A stretch of 64,000 nt of DNA from JAVXNW01 sp036645575. GTDB lineage: Bacteria > Bacillota > Clostridia > Christensenellales > Aristaeellaceae. The translations under genes were made by a program, and so were the position numbers. Positions 49,167 to 57,757 of this stretch are shown piece after piece (position 1 is the stretch's first letter; the number at the start of each line of letters is the position of its first letter). A model generated the notes under the pieces. That model ran no database searches and was not told where the DNA came from. It saw only the letters and a program-made list of their open reading frames with translations. The DNA is taken from assembly GCA_036645575.1 (NCBI GenBank), contig JAVXNW010000001.1, positions 31,193 to 95,192 of the forward strand, given 5' to 3'.

Positions 49167-50816
49167 TTATTGCTTGACCGTGATGCGGCCCTGCGTTTGG
49201 CCGTAGGCGTCCGCCTTGACCACGCCGCCAAGTTCGGTCGTCACATAGTCAATCAGCGCGTCTTCAAGCGCGACGCCGGTCACGTAGCCGGACGTCTCAT
49301 TGGCGTAGCGGAACACGTAGTAGGTGTCGCCGCCCGCGGCGCTAAAGTCGTTGGTGGCGATGTTGTAGTTCTTCGCGGGGTCAAAGGGCTCGCCGCCGAT
49401 CGAGTCGATCGTCACGCGCGCGCCCGGCTTGGCCGGCGCGTAGTAGGTGGAATCGGGGTACATCTCGCCGTTTTCGTAGGGCACGGTCGTATCGATCGTG
49501 ATGACCATGCCGGAAACCTGCGGGAACGCGCCGATCGGGTCGGGCGTCGTGCAGGTCGCGGCTTCGAGCGCCTCGAGCAGCTCCGCGCCGGTCACGGTGA
49601 GCACGGTCACTTGGTTGCCGTAGGGGAACACGGTCTTCATGTCGTTCATGGTGATTTCGCCGGCTTCGATTGAGGCGCGAATGCCGCCGCCGTTGTTGAT
49701 CGCGGCCACGACCGGCACGCTGACCGCCTTCTGCGCCGCCCACAGGATCGCGTCGCAGCAGAAGTCGCCCAGGTTGGTCTCTTCGGTGCGCACGCCCGGC
49801 GCGCGTTCGCCGTTTAGGTCGATTTCGGTGGTGGCAAAGGGCACGTTCAGCTCCGCCTGCACCTTGTCGTTGAGCGCATTGATGGTTAGGTTCACTTCTT
49901 CATCGACCACCGGCACGATCAGCCCGGCGTCAAGCGCGTCCTCGTCCACCTTGGCGGAGATCAGCTTGGCCTCAAGCTCCTTTCCGTCATAGGTGACCAT
50001 GCCGATGTTGTTTAAGTAGGACCCGGTGCTGACCAGCAGCGTGTCGCCGATCTTTTCGCCGCCGTCCATCTCGGTATGGCTGTGCCCATCGATGAACAGG
50101 TCGATGCCGGTCACCTTGTCCAGCACGTCGGTTGAGCGGTTGGGCTTGCTCTCATCGGAGACGCCCAAGTGACCCAAGCACACGACCAGATCGCACCCGG
50201 CCGCCTTGAGTTCGTCTACCTGCGCCTGCGCGCACGCGTAGAGTTCGTCTTCCATGAAAATCTTCATGCCGGTCACCTTGTCGGGGTTAGATTTGGTCAT
50301 GACTTCCGGCGTATCCAGTCCGAACACGCCAACCTTCATGCCGTTGGGCATGTCAAAGACCTTGTTGGGCGTAAACAGCGGTTCGCCCGAGATCTTGTCC
50401 ACGATATTCGCGGCCAATATCGGGAACTCGGCCACTTCCTTGGTCTGCAAAAATACGTCCAGGCCCCAGTCGAACTCGTGGTTGCCCGGCGCCATCGCGT
50501 CGTAGCCCACCGCGTTCATAAAGGCCATTGCGCTCTCACCATAGTTGAGGTTGACCAGCGGCATGCCCTGCGACGCGTCGCCCGCGTCTAAGAGCAGCAC
50601 CGATGCGCCGGTTGCCAGCAGGTCCTTTTTGACCTTGGCGACTGCGGCGTAGCCAAAACTTCCCTCGGAAAGATCGGTCACCGCGCGTCCATGTACGTCA
50701 TTGGTGTGCAGAATGATCAACTTCGCAGGCTCCGCAGCCTCCGCCGCCATCGCGGGCGCGCACAGACCCAGCACCAACACGAGCGCCAGCAACAGAGAAC
50801 CCAGTTTTTTGTTCAT
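49167..50816 (-). CDS. Secreted 5'-nucleotidase / 2',3'-cyclic phosphodiesterase family protein
   Basis: The 549-residue product has a signal peptide (about 1-24). A metallophosphatase domain follows with ILHTNDVHGR, LLDAGDASQG, GNHEFDWG and DGHSHTE. The C-terminal 5'-nucleotidase domain has INNGGGIRASIEAGEITMND and FPYGNQVTVLTVTGAELLEAL. It would hydrolyse extracellular nucleotides or UDP-sugars to nucleosides, which the BMP-type importer at 52.7-57.4 kb could take up. I see no sortase or lipid anchor. The start follows AAGGGGGTATT, and a good promoter lies upstream. Confidence 0.94.
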   Translation of the reverse strand: MNKKLGSLLLALVLVLGLCAPAMAAEAAEPAKLIILHTNDVHGRAVTDLSEGSFGYAAVAKVKKDLLATGASVLLLDAGDASQGMPLVNLNYGESAMAFMNAVGYDAMAPGNHEFDWGLDVFLQTKEVAEFPILAANIVDKISGEPLFTPNKVFDMPNGMKVGVFGLDTPEVMTKSNPDKVTGMKIFMEDELYACAQAQVDELKAAGCDLVVCLGHLGVSDESKPNRSTDVLDKVTGIDLFIDGHSHTEMDGGEKIGDTLLVSTGSYLNNIGMVTYDGKELEAKLISAKVDEDALDAGLIVPVVDEEVNLTINALNDKVQAELNVPFATTEIDLNGERAPGVRTEETNLGDFCCDAILWAAQKAVSVPVVAAINNGGGIRASIEAGEITMNDMKTVFPYGNQVTVLTVTGAELLEALEAATCTTPDPIGAFPQVSGMVITIDTTVPYENGEMYPDSTYYAPAKPGARVTIDSIGGEPFDPAKNYNIATNDFSAAGGDTYYVFRYANETSGYVTGVALEDALIDYVTTELGGVVKADAYGQTQGRITVKQ

Positions 50817-50877
50817 AAGAATACCCCCTTCATATTGGAATCGCGATCCACATTCGATCAAGATAACCCGTGCCTCT

Positions 50878-50906
50878 ATCATAACAAATTTTGGCGAAAC
50901 TTTCAA
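50878..50906 (-). promoter_or_regulatory. Promoter of the 5'-nucleotidase gene
   Basis: On the minus strand TTGAAA and TATGAT are separated by 17 bp, about 60 bp upstream of the ATG. Confidence 0.75.
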
Positions 50907-51070
50907 TCGAATTTACAGCCCGACGGCAAACTTTCGTCCGATTTCCCTCATGAAAATCCGCGCCCTGCGAAAAAAGCAAAAACAGACTGCGCGCACGGCG
51001 AATTTGCGGTGCGCGCGGCCTGACAAGGGTCCATGAGCCAGATGTCAACGCGATGGATCACGAAAGAAAA

Positions 51071-51736
51071 TTACGCCTTTTTCTCGCAGGTCAGCGCCTT
51101 GTAGGTGAAGGCCGCCAGCGCGCTTCCGATCAGCGGCGCGACGATGAACACCCAGACGCTTGAGAGCGCGGCGCCACCCATGAACAGCGCGGGGCCAAAG
51201 CTGCGCGCGGGGTTGACCGAGGTGCCGGTAAAGTAGATGCCCAAGATGTGGACGAGCGTCAGCGTGAGGCCGATGACGACGCCCGCGACCTGCGCGTTTT
51301 GGGTCTTGGAGGTGACGCCCAGAATCGCGATCACAAACACAAACGTCAGGATGATCTCAATGATCAGCGTCTTTAGAATATTGCCTTCAAACAGGCCGTT
51401 GGTGCCAAGGCCCATCCCGGTGCCGATCAGCCCCATCAGGATGGCCGCGCCCGCAATGCCGCCCAAGAACTGCGCGACGAGGTAGCCGACGAAGTCCTTG
51501 GTGTCGAGCTTGCCGGTGATCAACATGGCCAGGGAGACGGCGGGGTTGATGTGGCAACCGGAGATGTTGCCAATCGAGTAGGCCATCGCGACGATCACGA
51601 GGCCGAAGGCAAACGCGGTGGTCAGGTAGGCGGCGTTCGGGGCCGACGTGCAGCCCATGACAGCGGCGGTGCCGCAGCCAAACAGAACCAATGTCAACGT
51701 TCCGATAAATTCCGCGATGTACTTTTTGATGTTCAT
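51071..51736 (-). CDS. Aquaporin (MIP family, AqpZ-like)
   Basis: This 221-residue channel has six membrane segments and the two NPA boxes GCHINPAVS and TSVNPARS. The selectivity residues look like those of water channels: Phe in AFAFGLV, His in TLTLVHILGI (where glyceroporins have Gly) and the Arg after the second NPA. Water rather than glycerol permeation is therefore inferred. The ATG at 51736 follows GGAAGGAC. A TATAAT at 52066-52071 (minus strand) is the likely -10, giving a leader of over 300 nt. Confidence 0.92.
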   Translation of the reverse strand: MNIKKYIAEFIGTLTLVLFGCGTAAVMGCTSAPNAAYLTTAFAFGLVIVAMAYSIGNISGCHINPAVSLAMLITGKLDTKDFVGYLVAQFLGGIAGAAILMGLIGTGMGLGTNGLFEGNILKTLIIEIILTFVFVIAILGVTSKTQNAQVAGVVIGLTLTLVHILGIYFTGTSVNPARSFGPALFMGGAALSSVWVFIVAPLIGSALAAFTYKALTCEKKA

Positions 51737-52184
51737 TTGTGTTGTCCTTCCTTCTTCATGCACCATCTTCATGCGCTGTGCGAGTTGTGCGTTGAGACGG
51801 TCTGCGCGCGATGTCCAAGGCAAAAAGGCGGCAGACAAAAAACAGTCGGGCAGGCAAAACGCAGCGCCACCCATTTCTGCGCGGCAAGCAAAAAAGCCGC
51901 GCGACACATCCGATCTTCGCGAGGAAAAACCGGGCATCCAGCCATCTTTCTCATCCTCAACCCCTTCCAACAGCCGGTGACGCGCAAGGCGGCGTCCATG
52001 GCGGCGTATTGGATCCGACGCAGCGGATCAGCCACAAAATACATAGCAACTTTACACTGCGGGAAATTATAGCACACACGCATTGTGGATGCAATACGTA
52101 AATTTAAAATTATAAAAAATGTTGATACATGACGAAAGTTATGATATAATCCAATTATTCCCAATGATGTAAGGAGGCGTATTT
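51737..52184. other. Long divergent intergenic region between aquaporin and helical-repeat protein
   Basis: This 448-bp stretch has no supported gene; a leftward open frame through it has no ribosome site or recognisable product. The GC-rich left two thirds would be the aquaporin leader. The AT-rich right end (52060-52150) holds both promoters: TATAAT on the minus strand at 52066-52071 and the rightward promoter at 52122-52150. Confidence 0.6.
52122..52150 (+). promoter_or_regulatory. Promoter of the helical-repeat protein gene
   Basis: TTGATA, 17-bp spacer and consensus TATAAT, about 35 bp upstream of an ATG with AAGGAGG. The combination suggests strong expression. Confidence 0.8.
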
Positions 52185-52595
52185 ATGGATATTGAAGCGA
52201 TTAAGGGTTATGTGGAACAGATTGTCAGCAAGGTGCAGGCGGACCCCAACATCTTGGCCGAGTTTAAGGCCGATCCCACCGCGGCGATCAAGAAATTGAT
52301 TGCCGACGTTCCCCAAGATGTCATTGACGCGGTGGTTGCCGCTGTAAAAGCCAAGTTGTTTGGCGACGAAGTGTCCAAGAAGGCCGAAGACATCATGGGC
52401 GAAGTGTCCAAGAAGGCCGAAGGCGTCATGGGCGAAGTGTCCGAAAAGGCCGAAGGCTTTGCGGGCGACGCGAAGGAGCATTTTTCCGATCTGGAGAAGC
52501 AGGCCGGCGAAAAGCTGGAAGAAGCCAAGGGCGAGGCAAAGGGCCTTGGTGAAAAGCTTGAGGGCGTGTTCGAGTCGATCAAAAAGCTGTTCTAA
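52185..52595 (+). CDS. Small alpha-helical protein with 11-residue repeats (LEA/apolipoprotein-like), function unknown
   Basis: The 136-residue protein has no signal peptide or membrane segment and no cysteine. The first 60 residues look like a helical domain (ADPNILAEFKADPTAAIKKL). Then come three 11-residue repeats of the type EVSKKAEDIMG (52368-52466), followed by further Lys/Glu/Ala/Gly-rich heptad-like sequence to the end. The composition and 11-mer period resemble LEA group 3 and apolipoprotein-like amphipathic helices, which protect proteins or bind membranes under stress; that role is inference. It has its own strong promoter, an ideal ribosome site (AAGGAGG) and an excellent terminator, so it is probably an abundant product. 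Confidence 0.75.
   Translation: MDIEAIKGYVEQIVSKVQADPNILAEFKADPTAAIKKLIADVPQDVIDAVVAAVKAKLFGDEVSKKAEDIMGEVSKKAEGVMGEVSEKAEGFAGDAKEHFSDLEKQAGEKLEEAKGEAKGLGEKLEGVFESIKKLF
52368..52466 (+). repeat. Three 33-bp tandem repeats in the helical protein gene
   Basis: Units 52368-52400, 52401-52433 and 52434-52466 each encode an 11-residue repeat. Units 1 and 2 are nearly identical at DNA level, suggesting recent duplication. Confidence 0.9.
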
Positions 52596-52622
52596 GGCAA
52601 GAAACTTTCAAAGAATTTCAAT

Positions 52623-52662
52623 AAAACCAGCCGGTTGCGCGCTCGCGCAACCGGCTGGTTTT
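52623..52662. terminator. Perfect bidirectional terminator
   Basis: Perfect 18-bp arms (52623-52640, 52645-52662) enclose GCTC, with A-run and T-run ends on opposite sides. It separates the helical protein gene from the convergent nucleoside importer operon. Confidence 0.88.
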
Positions 52663-52710
52663 ATGATTTTCCGGATCGATCGCTGGCTTTCGCGCGCGGT
52701 CAAGCGACAT

Positions 52711-52783
52711 TGCCCACCGGCGCGGCGCTTGCCTAGCGGCGCTTGCCTAGCGGCGCTTGCCCACCGGCGCGGCGCTTGCGGCG
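52711..52783. repeat. GC-rich tandem repeats at the 3' end of the permease gene
   Basis: TGCCCACCGGCGCGGCGCTT occurs twice (from 52711 and from 52758), with two copies of CTAGCGGCGCTTG between. The repeats span the permease stop codon and encode its Lys/Arg/Gly-rich tail. Confidence 0.8.
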
Positions 52784-53677
52784 CTCGGCGTTTTGAACCA
52801 CCAGCACCATCATCACAACCGTCACCACATACGGCGCCATCGACGTCAGGTTCGACGAGATGCCCATCGGCTGCATTCGAAGGCCGAGCGCGTCGATGAA
52901 CCCAAATAGCAGCGCCGCCAGGAACACCTTCGGGGGATTCCCGCGCCCAAAGATCACGCACGCCACCGCGATGAACCCGCGCGACGCCGACATGTTCTCC
53001 GTGAACATCGTCAGGTACCCAAGCGACAGGTGCGCGCCCGCCAGCCCTGAAAAAAGGCCGCACAGGATCGACGCCAGATATTTCATCTTTTCGGGGTTCA
53101 CGCCCGCCGCGCGCAGCGACTCCGGGTGCTCGCCCGCCGCGCGCATCCAAAACCCGACCGGCGTACGGTAGATGAGGACATAGGCCGCGATCACGAGCAG
53201 CCAGCTCACGTACACGAGCAGCGTATTGCCGTTTACGAGCGGCCCCAAGAGCGGAATCTGCGCAAGCCACGGGATGTCCAGCACCGGAAGGCCGTGGATC
53301 GGAAGCGCGGCGGTTCCCGAAAACGCGCCCGCGACCCCGAAGATCGTGCGCAGCAAAAACACCGTCAGCCCGCCCGCGAAGATGTTGAGCGCCACGCCGA
53401 TGATGTACTCGTCGGACTTGAACTTGATCACAAACAGCCCAAAAAACAGCCCGAGCAACAGCCCGATTCCGAGCGCCGCCACAAGCCCCATGCCCCAGCT
53501 GCCGAGAAAACAGCTGCCCAGCACCGCGAAAAACGCCCCGCACAGCATCATTCCGTCCATGCCGATGTTCATGATGCCCACGTGGTCGGTCATCAGCACC
53601 CCGAGCGCCGCCAGCACCACCGGCGTCGCCGTGCGCAGCGTGTTTTGGAGAAGGCCTATATTGAACAGATCGCCCAT
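52733..53677 (-). CDS. Nucleoside ABC importer permease 2 (BMP/NupQ type)
   Basis: This 314-residue permease has about eight to nine membrane segments. It contains the branched-chain-type permease features NIGMDGMMLCGAFFAVLG and RAAGEHPESLRAAGVNPEKMKYLA. With the co-encoded ATPase, permease 1 and BMP-family binding protein it forms a purine nucleoside importer of the NupOPQ/RnsABCD type. The ATG at 53677 shares a base with the upstream stop (TGATG). The C-terminal tail RRKRRAGGQAPLGKRR comes from local tandem repeats and differs from the family, so its exact end may vary between strains. Confidence 0.9.
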   Translation of the reverse strand: MGDLFNIGLLQNTLRTATPVVLAALGVLMTDHVGIMNIGMDGMMLCGAFFAVLGSCFLGSWGMGLVAALGIGLLLGLFFGLFVIKFKSDEYIIGVALNIFAGGLTVFLLRTIFGVAGAFSGTAALPIHGLPVLDIPWLAQIPLLGPLVNGNTLLVYVSWLLVIAAYVLIYRTPVGFWMRAAGEHPESLRAAGVNPEKMKYLASILCGLFSGLAGAHLSLGYLTMFTENMSASRGFIAVACVIFGRGNPPKVFLAALLFGFIDALGLRMQPMGISSNLTSMAPYVVTVVMMVLVVQNAERRKRRAGGQAPLGKRR

Positions 53678-54795
53678 CACGCATCCCCCTTCCCGACCAT
53701 GGCCGCGCTTTCGCGCCGCGCGCGCCTGCGCACCGCCTTTTCCTTGAGCGAGGCCGCGATTCCGCTTTCCGCCGCCATGAAAAAGATGATGATCGACTGA
53801 ACGATCAGCACCGTTTCGCTCGGTATGCCGGTCTGCTCCATGCCCGTCGCGCCAATCTTGAGCACGCCAAAGAACAGGCTCATCAAGATGATGCCGATCG
53901 GGTCGTAGCGCATGATCATCGCGACCAACATGCCGTCGTAGTAGAACTCGTTGCTCACCGCCTCGACAAACCGCTTGTGGATGCCAAACACCTCGAACAT
54001 GCCCACAAGCCCGCAGATCGCGCCGGAGATCAGCATGGCAACGAGCGCAAGCTGTTCGGATTTGATGCCCATATACCGGGCGAACCGCTCGTTTTCGCCG
54101 GTCAACTTCATCTCGTATCCGACCGTCGATCGCTTCATCAGGTACCAGATAAATAGCGCGATGCCCGCCGACAAAAAGATGCTGTTGGTCAGGTTGGACA
54201 GGTTGATCACCTTGTCAAAGGCGAACGCCGCGCCAATCTTGACCGTGCCCGCCGAAATTCCGCGCTCGCTGGTCTTGAGCGGGCCGTTGGCGAGGTACTT
54301 GCAGAAGTAGATCGCCACCGAGTTTAGCATGATGGTCGTAATGACCTCGTTTACCTTGAGCCGTACCTTGAGCCACGCGGGAAGCAGCGCAAACAGCCCG
54401 CCCGCGACGATCGCCGCAAGCAGCGCAAGCGGGATCACAACCCACGCCGGCCAGCCGACGAGGTATCCGCCCACGATCGCGGACGCCATTGCGCCCAGAT
54501 ACAACTGCCCCTCGCCGCCCACGTTAAAGATGCCCGCCTGCGCCGCAATCGCCATGGCAAGCCCCGTAAGGCACAGCGTCGCCGACTTGGCCAGCGTATC
54601 GCCAAGGGCACGCTGCGTGCTCAGCGCGCCCTTTAGCATCGCGCCGTATCCCGCAACCGGGTTGTGCCCGGACAGCGCCATGATGAGCGCGCCCACGAGC
54701 AGCGCCAGCACCACGCTCACCATCAGCGACACGAGGTACTCGCCATTCAGCTTTTTGCGCACCTTGAACGAAAAAATCCGCTTAAGCGCCTTCAT
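53677..54795 (-). CDS. Nucleoside ABC importer permease 1 (BMP/NupP type)
   Basis: This 372-residue permease has about nine to ten membrane segments. Characteristic stretches are FNVGGEGQLYLGAMASAIVG, VNEVITTIMLNSVAIYF and GYEMKLTGENERFARYMGIK. It is the larger of the two permeases in BMP-type nucleoside transporters. It overlaps the ATPase gene by four bases upstream and touches permease 2 downstream, so the operon is tightly translated. Confidence 0.92.
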   Translation of the reverse strand: MKALKRIFSFKVRKKLNGEYLVSLMVSVVLALLVGALIMALSGHNPVAGYGAMLKGALSTQRALGDTLAKSATLCLTGLAMAIAAQAGIFNVGGEGQLYLGAMASAIVGGYLVGWPAWVVIPLALLAAIVAGGLFALLPAWLKVRLKVNEVITTIMLNSVAIYFCKYLANGPLKTSERGISAGTVKIGAAFAFDKVINLSNLTNSIFLSAGIALFIWYLMKRSTVGYEMKLTGENERFARYMGIKSEQLALVAMLISGAICGLVGMFEVFGIHKRFVEAVSNEFYYDGMLVAMIMRYDPIGIILMSLFFGVLKIGATGMEQTGIPSETVLIVQSIIIFFMAAESGIAASLKEKAVRRRARRESAAMVGKGDA

Positions 54796-56330
54796 GCCTT
54801 TTCCTCCTGCGCGCCGCCGGTCATATAGTAGCCGATGTCGGCCTTTTCAATCGTTCCGGCCTTGAACTCGCCCGTTACGCGCCCCTCAAACAGCGTGATG
54901 ATTCGGTCGGACAGCCTAAACACCTCGTCTAGATCCGCGCTGACGAGCAGCACCGCGCAGCCTGCGTTTCGCTTGTCGATGATCGAGTGGTGAATGAACT
55001 CGATGGCGCCGATGTCCACGCCCCGCGTGGGCTGGGCGATGATGAGCACCTTTGCGTCAAAGGAGAACTCGCGCGCGATGACCACCTTTTGCATGTTGCC
55101 GCCCGACAGGGAATTTACCGAAGCGTCGATCGATGAAGCGCGAATGTCAAACTTGTCAAACAGCGCGTGCGCGTATTTCCGCACCGCGCCCCGGCGCAGG
55201 TGAATGCCGAAGCGGGTGAGCGCGGGGGAATTGTGCTTGCCCGCGATCAGGTTTTCACAGACGGTGGATTTTCCCGACACGCCGGTCGCCAGCCGATCCT
55301 CCGGGATGTGCGCAAGGCCCATTTGGCGAATCGCGCCCGGGTCGAGGCCGCGCGTCGCCTTGCCCGCGATAAAGATCTCGCCGCCGCGAATCGGGCGCAT
55401 GCCGGTGATCGCCTCGACCAATTCCGACTGGCCGTTTCCCTCGATGGCGGCAATGCCCAATATCTCGCCCGCGTTGACCGACAGCGAAATGCCGTTGACC
55501 GCGCTCAGTCCCCGGTCGGACAGCACCTGCAGGTCGTTCACCCGGATCATCTCGCCCGCGGGCGCGCCCTCCTTCTGCAGCGCGTCAAACAGCATATCGT
55601 GCCCCACCATCATCGACGCGAGCATCTTCTCATTGACGTCCTTGGTTCGGCTTACGCTTACCAGTTTGCCCGCGCGCATGACGCCGACGCGGTCTGAAAT
55701 GGCCATCACCTCGTATAATTTGTGCGTAATGATGATGACCGTCATGCCCTTTTGATCCACGATGCGCCGGATCACGCCGAACAGCTCGTCGGTCTCCTGC
55801 GGCGTCAGCACCGCCGTCGGCTCATCTAGGATCAGCACGTCCGCGCCCCGATTGAGCGTCTTGAGGATCTCCACCCGCTGCTGAAGGCCGACCGAAAGCT
55901 CGTCCACCCGCGCCTTGGGGTCGATCTCTAGGCCAAAGTCGCGCGAGAGCGCCTCGACCGTCCGCTCCGCCTTGGCAAAGTCGCACAAAAAGCCGTGCTT
56001 CTTGGGCTCGCAGCACAGGACGATGTTCTGGGCGACCGTAAAGGAGGGCACGAGTTTAAAGTGCTGGTGAACCATGCCGATGCCCAGCGCGATCGCCTGC
56101 GCCGGGCTGTTGTGAGAAATTGGCTTGCCCTTGGCAAAGAGCGCGCCGCTCGTCGGCTGCTTCAAGCCGTACAATATGTTCATCAGCGTCGATTTGCCCG
56201 CGCCGTTTTCGCCGACCAACGCAAACACCTCGCCGCGTCTGATCTCAAGGGATACGTCGTCGCTCGCCAGTACGTCCGGAAATTGCATCGAGATATGCTC
56301 AAAGCGGACGATGACATCATTGCCCTGCAT
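54792..56330 (-). CDS. Nucleoside ABC importer ATP-binding subunit (NupO type)
   Basis: This 512-residue protein has two fused ABC domains. Domain 1 has Walker [24 protein letters not shown] and [11 protein letters not shown]. Domain 2 has the degenerate loop [28 protein letters not shown] and [14 protein letters not shown], where Walker B ends in Gln rather than the usual Glu region, as is common in this family. It drives the nucleoside permeases encoded downstream. A hairpin separates it from the binding-protein gene. Confidence 0.92.
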   Translation of the reverse strand: MQGNDVIVRFEHISMQFPDVLASDDVSLEIRRGEVFALVGENGAGKSTLMNILYGLKQPTSGALFAKGKPISHNSPAQAIALGIGMVHQHFKLVPSFTVAQNIVLCCEPKKHGFLCDFAKAERTVEALSRDFGLEIDPKARVDELSVGLQQRVEILKTLNRGADVLILDEPTAVLTPQETDELFGVIRRIVDQKGMTVIIITHKLYEVMAISDRVGVMRAGKLVSVSRTKDVNEKMLASMMVGHDMLFDALQKEGAPAGEMIRVNDLQVLSDRGLSAVNGISLSVNAGEILGIAAIEGNGQSELVEAITGMRPIRGGEIFIAGKATRGLDPGAIRQMGLAHIPEDRLATGVSGKSTVCENLIAGKHNSPALTRFGIHLRRGAVRKYAHALFDKFDIRASSIDASVNSLSGGNMQKVVIAREFSFDAKVLIIAQPTRGVDIGAIEFIHHSIIDKRNAGCAVLLVSADLDEVFRLSDRIITLFEGRVTGEFKAGTIEKADIGYYMTGGAQEEKA

Positions 56331-56377
56331 CGGCCTCAGTCCCTTCGCTTCTTATCGATGTGATCGATGATTGCTAT

Positions 56378-56403
56378 ATGGGCGGCGCATTTGCGCCGCC
56401 CAT
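56378..56403. terminator. Hairpin between the binding-protein gene and the importer ATPase gene
   Basis: Twelve-base arms ATGGGCGGCGCA and TGCGCCGCCCAT are nearly adjacent, without a T-run. Such intergenic hairpins often stabilise the upstream binding-protein mRNA and lower downstream expression. Confidence 0.55.
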
Positions 56404-56436
56404 GTCCGTATGATCTAAGTGAACACTGAATAAATC

Positions 56437-57426
56437 CTATTCAAATACGCTGGGCACGACGATTTTGCCGCTCATGATGTCGGATTTGATCTGCTCCACT
56501 TCGGCCTTGAGCTCGGGCGTCACCTGCTGGGTCATGGTGTCGTCGCCATACGCCACGTCGATCAGCCCGGTCGTCATGTCCGCTTCCCAGATCGTTCCGC
56601 CCGCAAACTCGCCCTTGTCGATCAGATTTCCGACCGCGGTTTCGATGGACTTGCCCACTTCCTTGACCATCGAGCACACGATGACCTCGGGGTTAATGTA
56701 CTTCTGATCGGAATCCACGCCGATGGCGTAGTTGCCCGTCTCCTGCGCCGCCTCAAAGACGCCTTCGCCGGTCTTGGACGCAATCTGGAACACGACGTCG
56801 CAGCCCATGCCGTACAGCGCCAGCGCGTTTTCCTTGCCCTTCGCCGGGTCGTCGTAGGTGCCCGCGTACTGGCGCATGCAGGCGATATCGGGATTGGCGA
56901 ACTTCGCGCCCGCCTCGTAGCCGACGATAAAGTCGTTGATGGTGTCCGCGTCCTCGCCGCCCACCGCGCCGACCTTGCCGGTCTTCGAAAGCTTGCCCGC
57001 GATGTAACCGGCCAAGAACGAGCCTTCGTTTTGCGCATAGGTGATCGACAGGAGGTTGTCGCCCACGCCGTCTAAGCCGTTGTCGATGAAGATGAACTTG
57101 GTGTCCGGAAGCTGCGGCGCGTACTCGGTCAGCGCGTCCCAGAACTCCCAGCCCACCGCGATCACGACGTCGTTTGCCTCGGCGGCGCTGATCAGGTTGG
57201 TCGTGAACATGGACGCGTCGTTTTTGCACTCGATGACCGATCCGGTCACGCCGTATTTCGCGATCAGCGCCTGAACGCCCGCGTTGGCCGAATCGTAGAA
57301 GGAGCGGTCGCCAAGCGACCCGGACAACACCGCCGCCACCTTAAGGGGCGCGGCTTCCGCCAGAGACGGCGAAGCAAGGGAGAGCGCGAGCGCCAACATG
57401 AGAATTACCGTGATGAGCTTTTTCAT
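56437..57426 (-). CDS. BMP-family nucleoside-binding protein
   Basis: The 329-residue product has a signal peptide (about 1-22) and a BMP/PnrA-type binding domain: LSGSLGDRSFYDSANAGVQ, IFIDNGLDGVGDNLLSITYA, EGSFLAGYIAGKLSKTGKVG and GVDSDQKYINPEVIVCSMVK. It captures purine nucleosides for the importer. As with the other binding protein in this window, I see no lipobox Cys at the end of the signal peptide, only LASPSLAEAAP, which is unusual for a Firmicute. CAGGAGGCC precedes the ATG. Confidence 0.92.
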   Translation of the reverse strand: MKKLITVILMLALALSLASPSLAEAAPLKVAAVLSGSLGDRSFYDSANAGVQALIAKYGVTGSVIECKNDASMFTTNLISAAEANDVVIAVGWEFWDALTEYAPQLPDTKFIFIDNGLDGVGDNLLSITYAQNEGSFLAGYIAGKLSKTGKVGAVGGEDADTINDFIVGYEAGAKFANPDIACMRQYAGTYDDPAKGKENALALYGMGCDVVFQIASKTGEGVFEAAQETGNYAIGVDSDQKYINPEVIVCSMVKEVGKSIETAVGNLIDKGEFAGGTIWEADMTTGLIDVAYGDDTMTQQVTPELKAEVEQIKSDIMSGKIVVPSVFE

Positions 57427-57611
57427 GAACCTAGGCCTCCTGAAATTTATTGTTTTGATACGTATACGATGATGAAAGCGGGACAACCCGCGTTCAAGCG
57501 ATTTGTGGCGCGGTCGTGCGGTTTGTGGCGCTATTGTGCCAGGTCGGGGCGGAAAGCTGCATGATATCATCCCGCCAATTTGCGCTTGGGGCCGCGCTAT
57601 AATGCCGCAAT

Positions 57612-57640
57612 ATTATACCATAATAAAGCGCTCGCTTCAA
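57612..57640 (-). promoter_or_regulatory. Promoter of the nucleoside importer operon
   Basis: On the minus strand TTGAAG, 17-bp spacer and consensus TATAAT. It leaves a leader of about 180 nt before the binding-protein ATG. Small hairpins occur in the leader, but I do not recognise a purine riboswitch. Confidence 0.6.
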
Positions 57641-57757
57641 CCCAAACGCCCCGCCTTTTATCGGAGAATTTCGGAAGGAAGTTTGCCAAGGCGCGCCGAT
57701 CCGCCTTCGCAAACGCGGCAAAAGCGCTTTGGCTTGTCCGCGTTTCGGGGATCGCGT

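Noticed and set aside
51769..52164. Leftward gene of about 130 residues in the aquaporin leader
   Set aside because: It has no Shine-Dalgarno, its start lies among promoter elements, and its sequence shows no domain; it is probably chance.
57427..57611. Purine riboswitch in the nucleoside importer leader
   Set aside because: The leader is long enough and has small hairpins, but I do not see the conserved loops of a purine aptamer.
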